Shown one piece after another: positions 62,985 to 64,000 of a stretch of DNA of 64,000 nucleotides. Each line of letters opens with the position of its first letter. Position 1 is the first letter of the stretch. The notes under the pieces were generated by a model. That model saw only the letters and a list, made by a program, of their open reading frames with translations, ran no database searches and had not been told where the DNA came from. The DNA is from Guptibacillus spartinae. GTDB lineage: Bacteria; Bacillota; Bacilli; Bacillales; Guptibacillaceae. The stretch is taken from positions 1 through 64,000 of the forward strand of contig NZ_JAQQWU010000015.1 in assembly GCF_028610625.1 (NCBI RefSeq). Direction: 5' to 3'. Both the position numbers and the translations under genes were made by a program.

Positions 62985-63743
62985 TTATTCTGTGATTGTT
63001 AGGTTTTCTTCTGTATGTTCATGAAGTCCTTCATCATTCTCGACATGAATGGTAACTGTGTAATCACCAGCTTCTTTAAATGAAGTTGTGGCTTCGTATT
63101 CGCCGTCTTTCATTTCTTCAGCGTCAACCCACTCAGCTTTTTCTTCATCCACTTTCGAAATTTCATAACGAACGTCAGCACCTGTTAAAGCGGCATCGTC
63201 TTTTTGCAGGTGTGCCATTAACATAACCTCTTCATTGGCTTTCATTTCTTCAGGCTGCATGAGATGAATGGATACGGCGCTTTCATGTTCGTGCTCGTGT
63301 TCATGACTTTCAGAAGCAGCTTCTTCTTCAGAACCAACGATGATTTCATTTTTAGGCATTGTATGTAGATCTCGAGCTGTTACATGGGATTGAACAAAAT
63401 ATTTTCCGGCTTCATCAAGTTGCTTTTCAGCCGAATACACGCCATCGCCATCGTGAGAAGCTTCGATCATTTCACTCTCTTCTTTAGCGCCCTCTTTCCA
63501 TACTTCGAACATCACTTCATCAGCATCGTCTACTTTTTCTTCTCCCTGTGTAACGGTCGCTGTAAAGGTAACTTTTTCACCTTTTTCCACATTTTCTGGC
63601 GTATCTAGTGCCACATCAAGCGTTTCCACTGGAGTTTCTTCTGCGGTTGAATTGTTTTGAGCTTCATTTCCATTATCCTGTCCGCAAGCCGCAAGGGCAA
63701 CAGCGACACTTAGAATGGAAATCCAAGAACCTATTTTTTTCAT
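62985..63743 (-). CDS. YtkA-like (FixH) repeat lipoprotein with a His-rich linker
   Basis: A 252-residue lipoprotein with the lipobox LAAC at about residue 20 followed by GQDNGN. Two Ig-like YtkA/FixH domains (about 40-135 and 155-250) share VTFTATVTQGEEKV and EEVMLMAHLQKDDAALTG strands and each ends in YxVxxHV-like segments. Between them lies SHEHEHEHES, a likely metal-binding stretch. It is surface-exposed; a role in metal or copper handling is possible but inferred. The ATG has GGAAGAG upstream. Confidence 0.82.
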   Translation of the reverse strand: MKKIGSWISILSVAVALAACGQDNGNEAQNNSTAEETPVETLDVALDTPENVEKGEKVTFTATVTQGEEKVDDADEVMFEVWKEGAKEESEMIEASHDGDGVYSAEKQLDEAGKYFVQSHVTARDLHTMPKNEIIVGSEEEAASESHEHEHEHESAVSIHLMQPEEMKANEEVMLMAHLQKDDAALTGADVRYEISKVDEEKAEWVDAEEMKDGEYEATTSFKEAGDYTVTIHVENDEGLHEHTEENLTITE

Positions 63744-64000
63744 GATACTCTTCCTTTCATGACAAACTCATTATCTAAGTTTATAGTATGGCCATCGTTA
63801 GACTCTTGTAAACGAGGTCCACACTTTCATACTAAGAAAGTTAAGGAATAATCACAAGTAGATTTAGAAGAGACATGTGACTAGGTCATGACAAAATGAA
63901 GTCGTTTTCAACTCAGAAATGGATGCTTTAAGACTACCATTTAAATCGTCGCGATTTCAGTTTCAAAGCTAATCATCATCCATTTCTCGATGTCCTGAAA
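63744..64000. other. Right end of the window, no gene seen
   Basis: AT-rich sequence without a supported gene, terminator or repeat. Confidence 0.5.

Overview
The window reads as chromosomal DNA of a spore-forming, low-GC Bacillaceae bacterium. The evidence is a 5S rRNA with Bacillus-type ends, a gerA/gerB/gerC spore germinant-receptor operon, a citA/citR divergent pair and an alaR-alaT pair arranged as in Bacillus subtilis, a preQ1-I riboswitch ahead of queDEC, a tyrosine T-box ahead of tyrZ, coproporphyrin ferrochelatase, and strong AGGAGG-type ribosome binding sites with many GTG/TTG starts. I see no prophage, integrase, insertion sequence or CRISPR array. The species cannot be fixed from this sequence; a soil or marine halotolerant/alkaliphilic Bacillaceae would fit.

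Layout. 1-520: tail of an rRNA operon (5S plus terminator), then a damaged second 5S 3' half with a copied terminator. 0.9-15.6 kb: photolyase, ger operon, histidine ammonia-lyase, alaR-alaT, riboswitch-controlled queuosine precursor genes queD-queE-queC, citA/citR, and an SPL-like radical SAM enzyme. 15.7-18.0 kb (minus strand): a zinc-ribbon/TPR membrane protein followed by an HtrA-like protease. 18.2-23 kb: unexplained structured intergenic DNA, an autoregulated TetR with two SMR efflux subunits, then an ABC-F ATPase and an aminoglycoside acetyltransferase-like gene behind an attenuator with a small leader ORF. 23-32 kb: a multi-PAS sporulation-type kinase, a frameshifted type II pantothenate kinase, and a two-component system that shares a direct-repeat operator with the neighbouring RND pump. 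32-40 kb: a cell-wall amidase, a VmlR-like ABC-F gene with a three-codon leader ORF and two terminators, a MOSC protein, a candidate RNA switch and an M3 peptidase. 40-54 kb: a mosaic of small single genes (Nudix, GNAT, DedA, azoreductase, Tag glycosylase, SGNH hydrolase, DCC, SDR, pyruvate oxidase, gamma-glutamylcyclotransferase) with two interrupted genes. 54.4-57.2 kb (minus strand): sqdB-sqdX-gtrA, a predicted sulfoquinovosyl diacylglycerol (sulfolipid) operon. 57.6-64 kb: MFS exporter, XRE regulator with a perfect 32-bp palindrome, ferrochelatase, T-box/tyrZ and a His-rich YtkA-like lipoprotein.

Themes. The window is rich in antibiotic- and stress-responsive defence: two ABC-F proteins, each behind a leader ORF and terminators, an AAC(3)-like enzyme, an SMR pair, an RND pump with its own two-component system, and an MFS exporter. 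It also holds several envelope-lipid functions: the sulfolipid operon, DUF368 and DedA (both families contain undecaprenyl-phosphate translocases), and a GtrA-like membrane protein. Three genes are interrupted (coaW, a Nudix gene, and a membrane protein with an in-frame TGA). Two families of short intergenic repeats with a striking 20-nt period, and two perfect long palindromes, are not explained by any gene.
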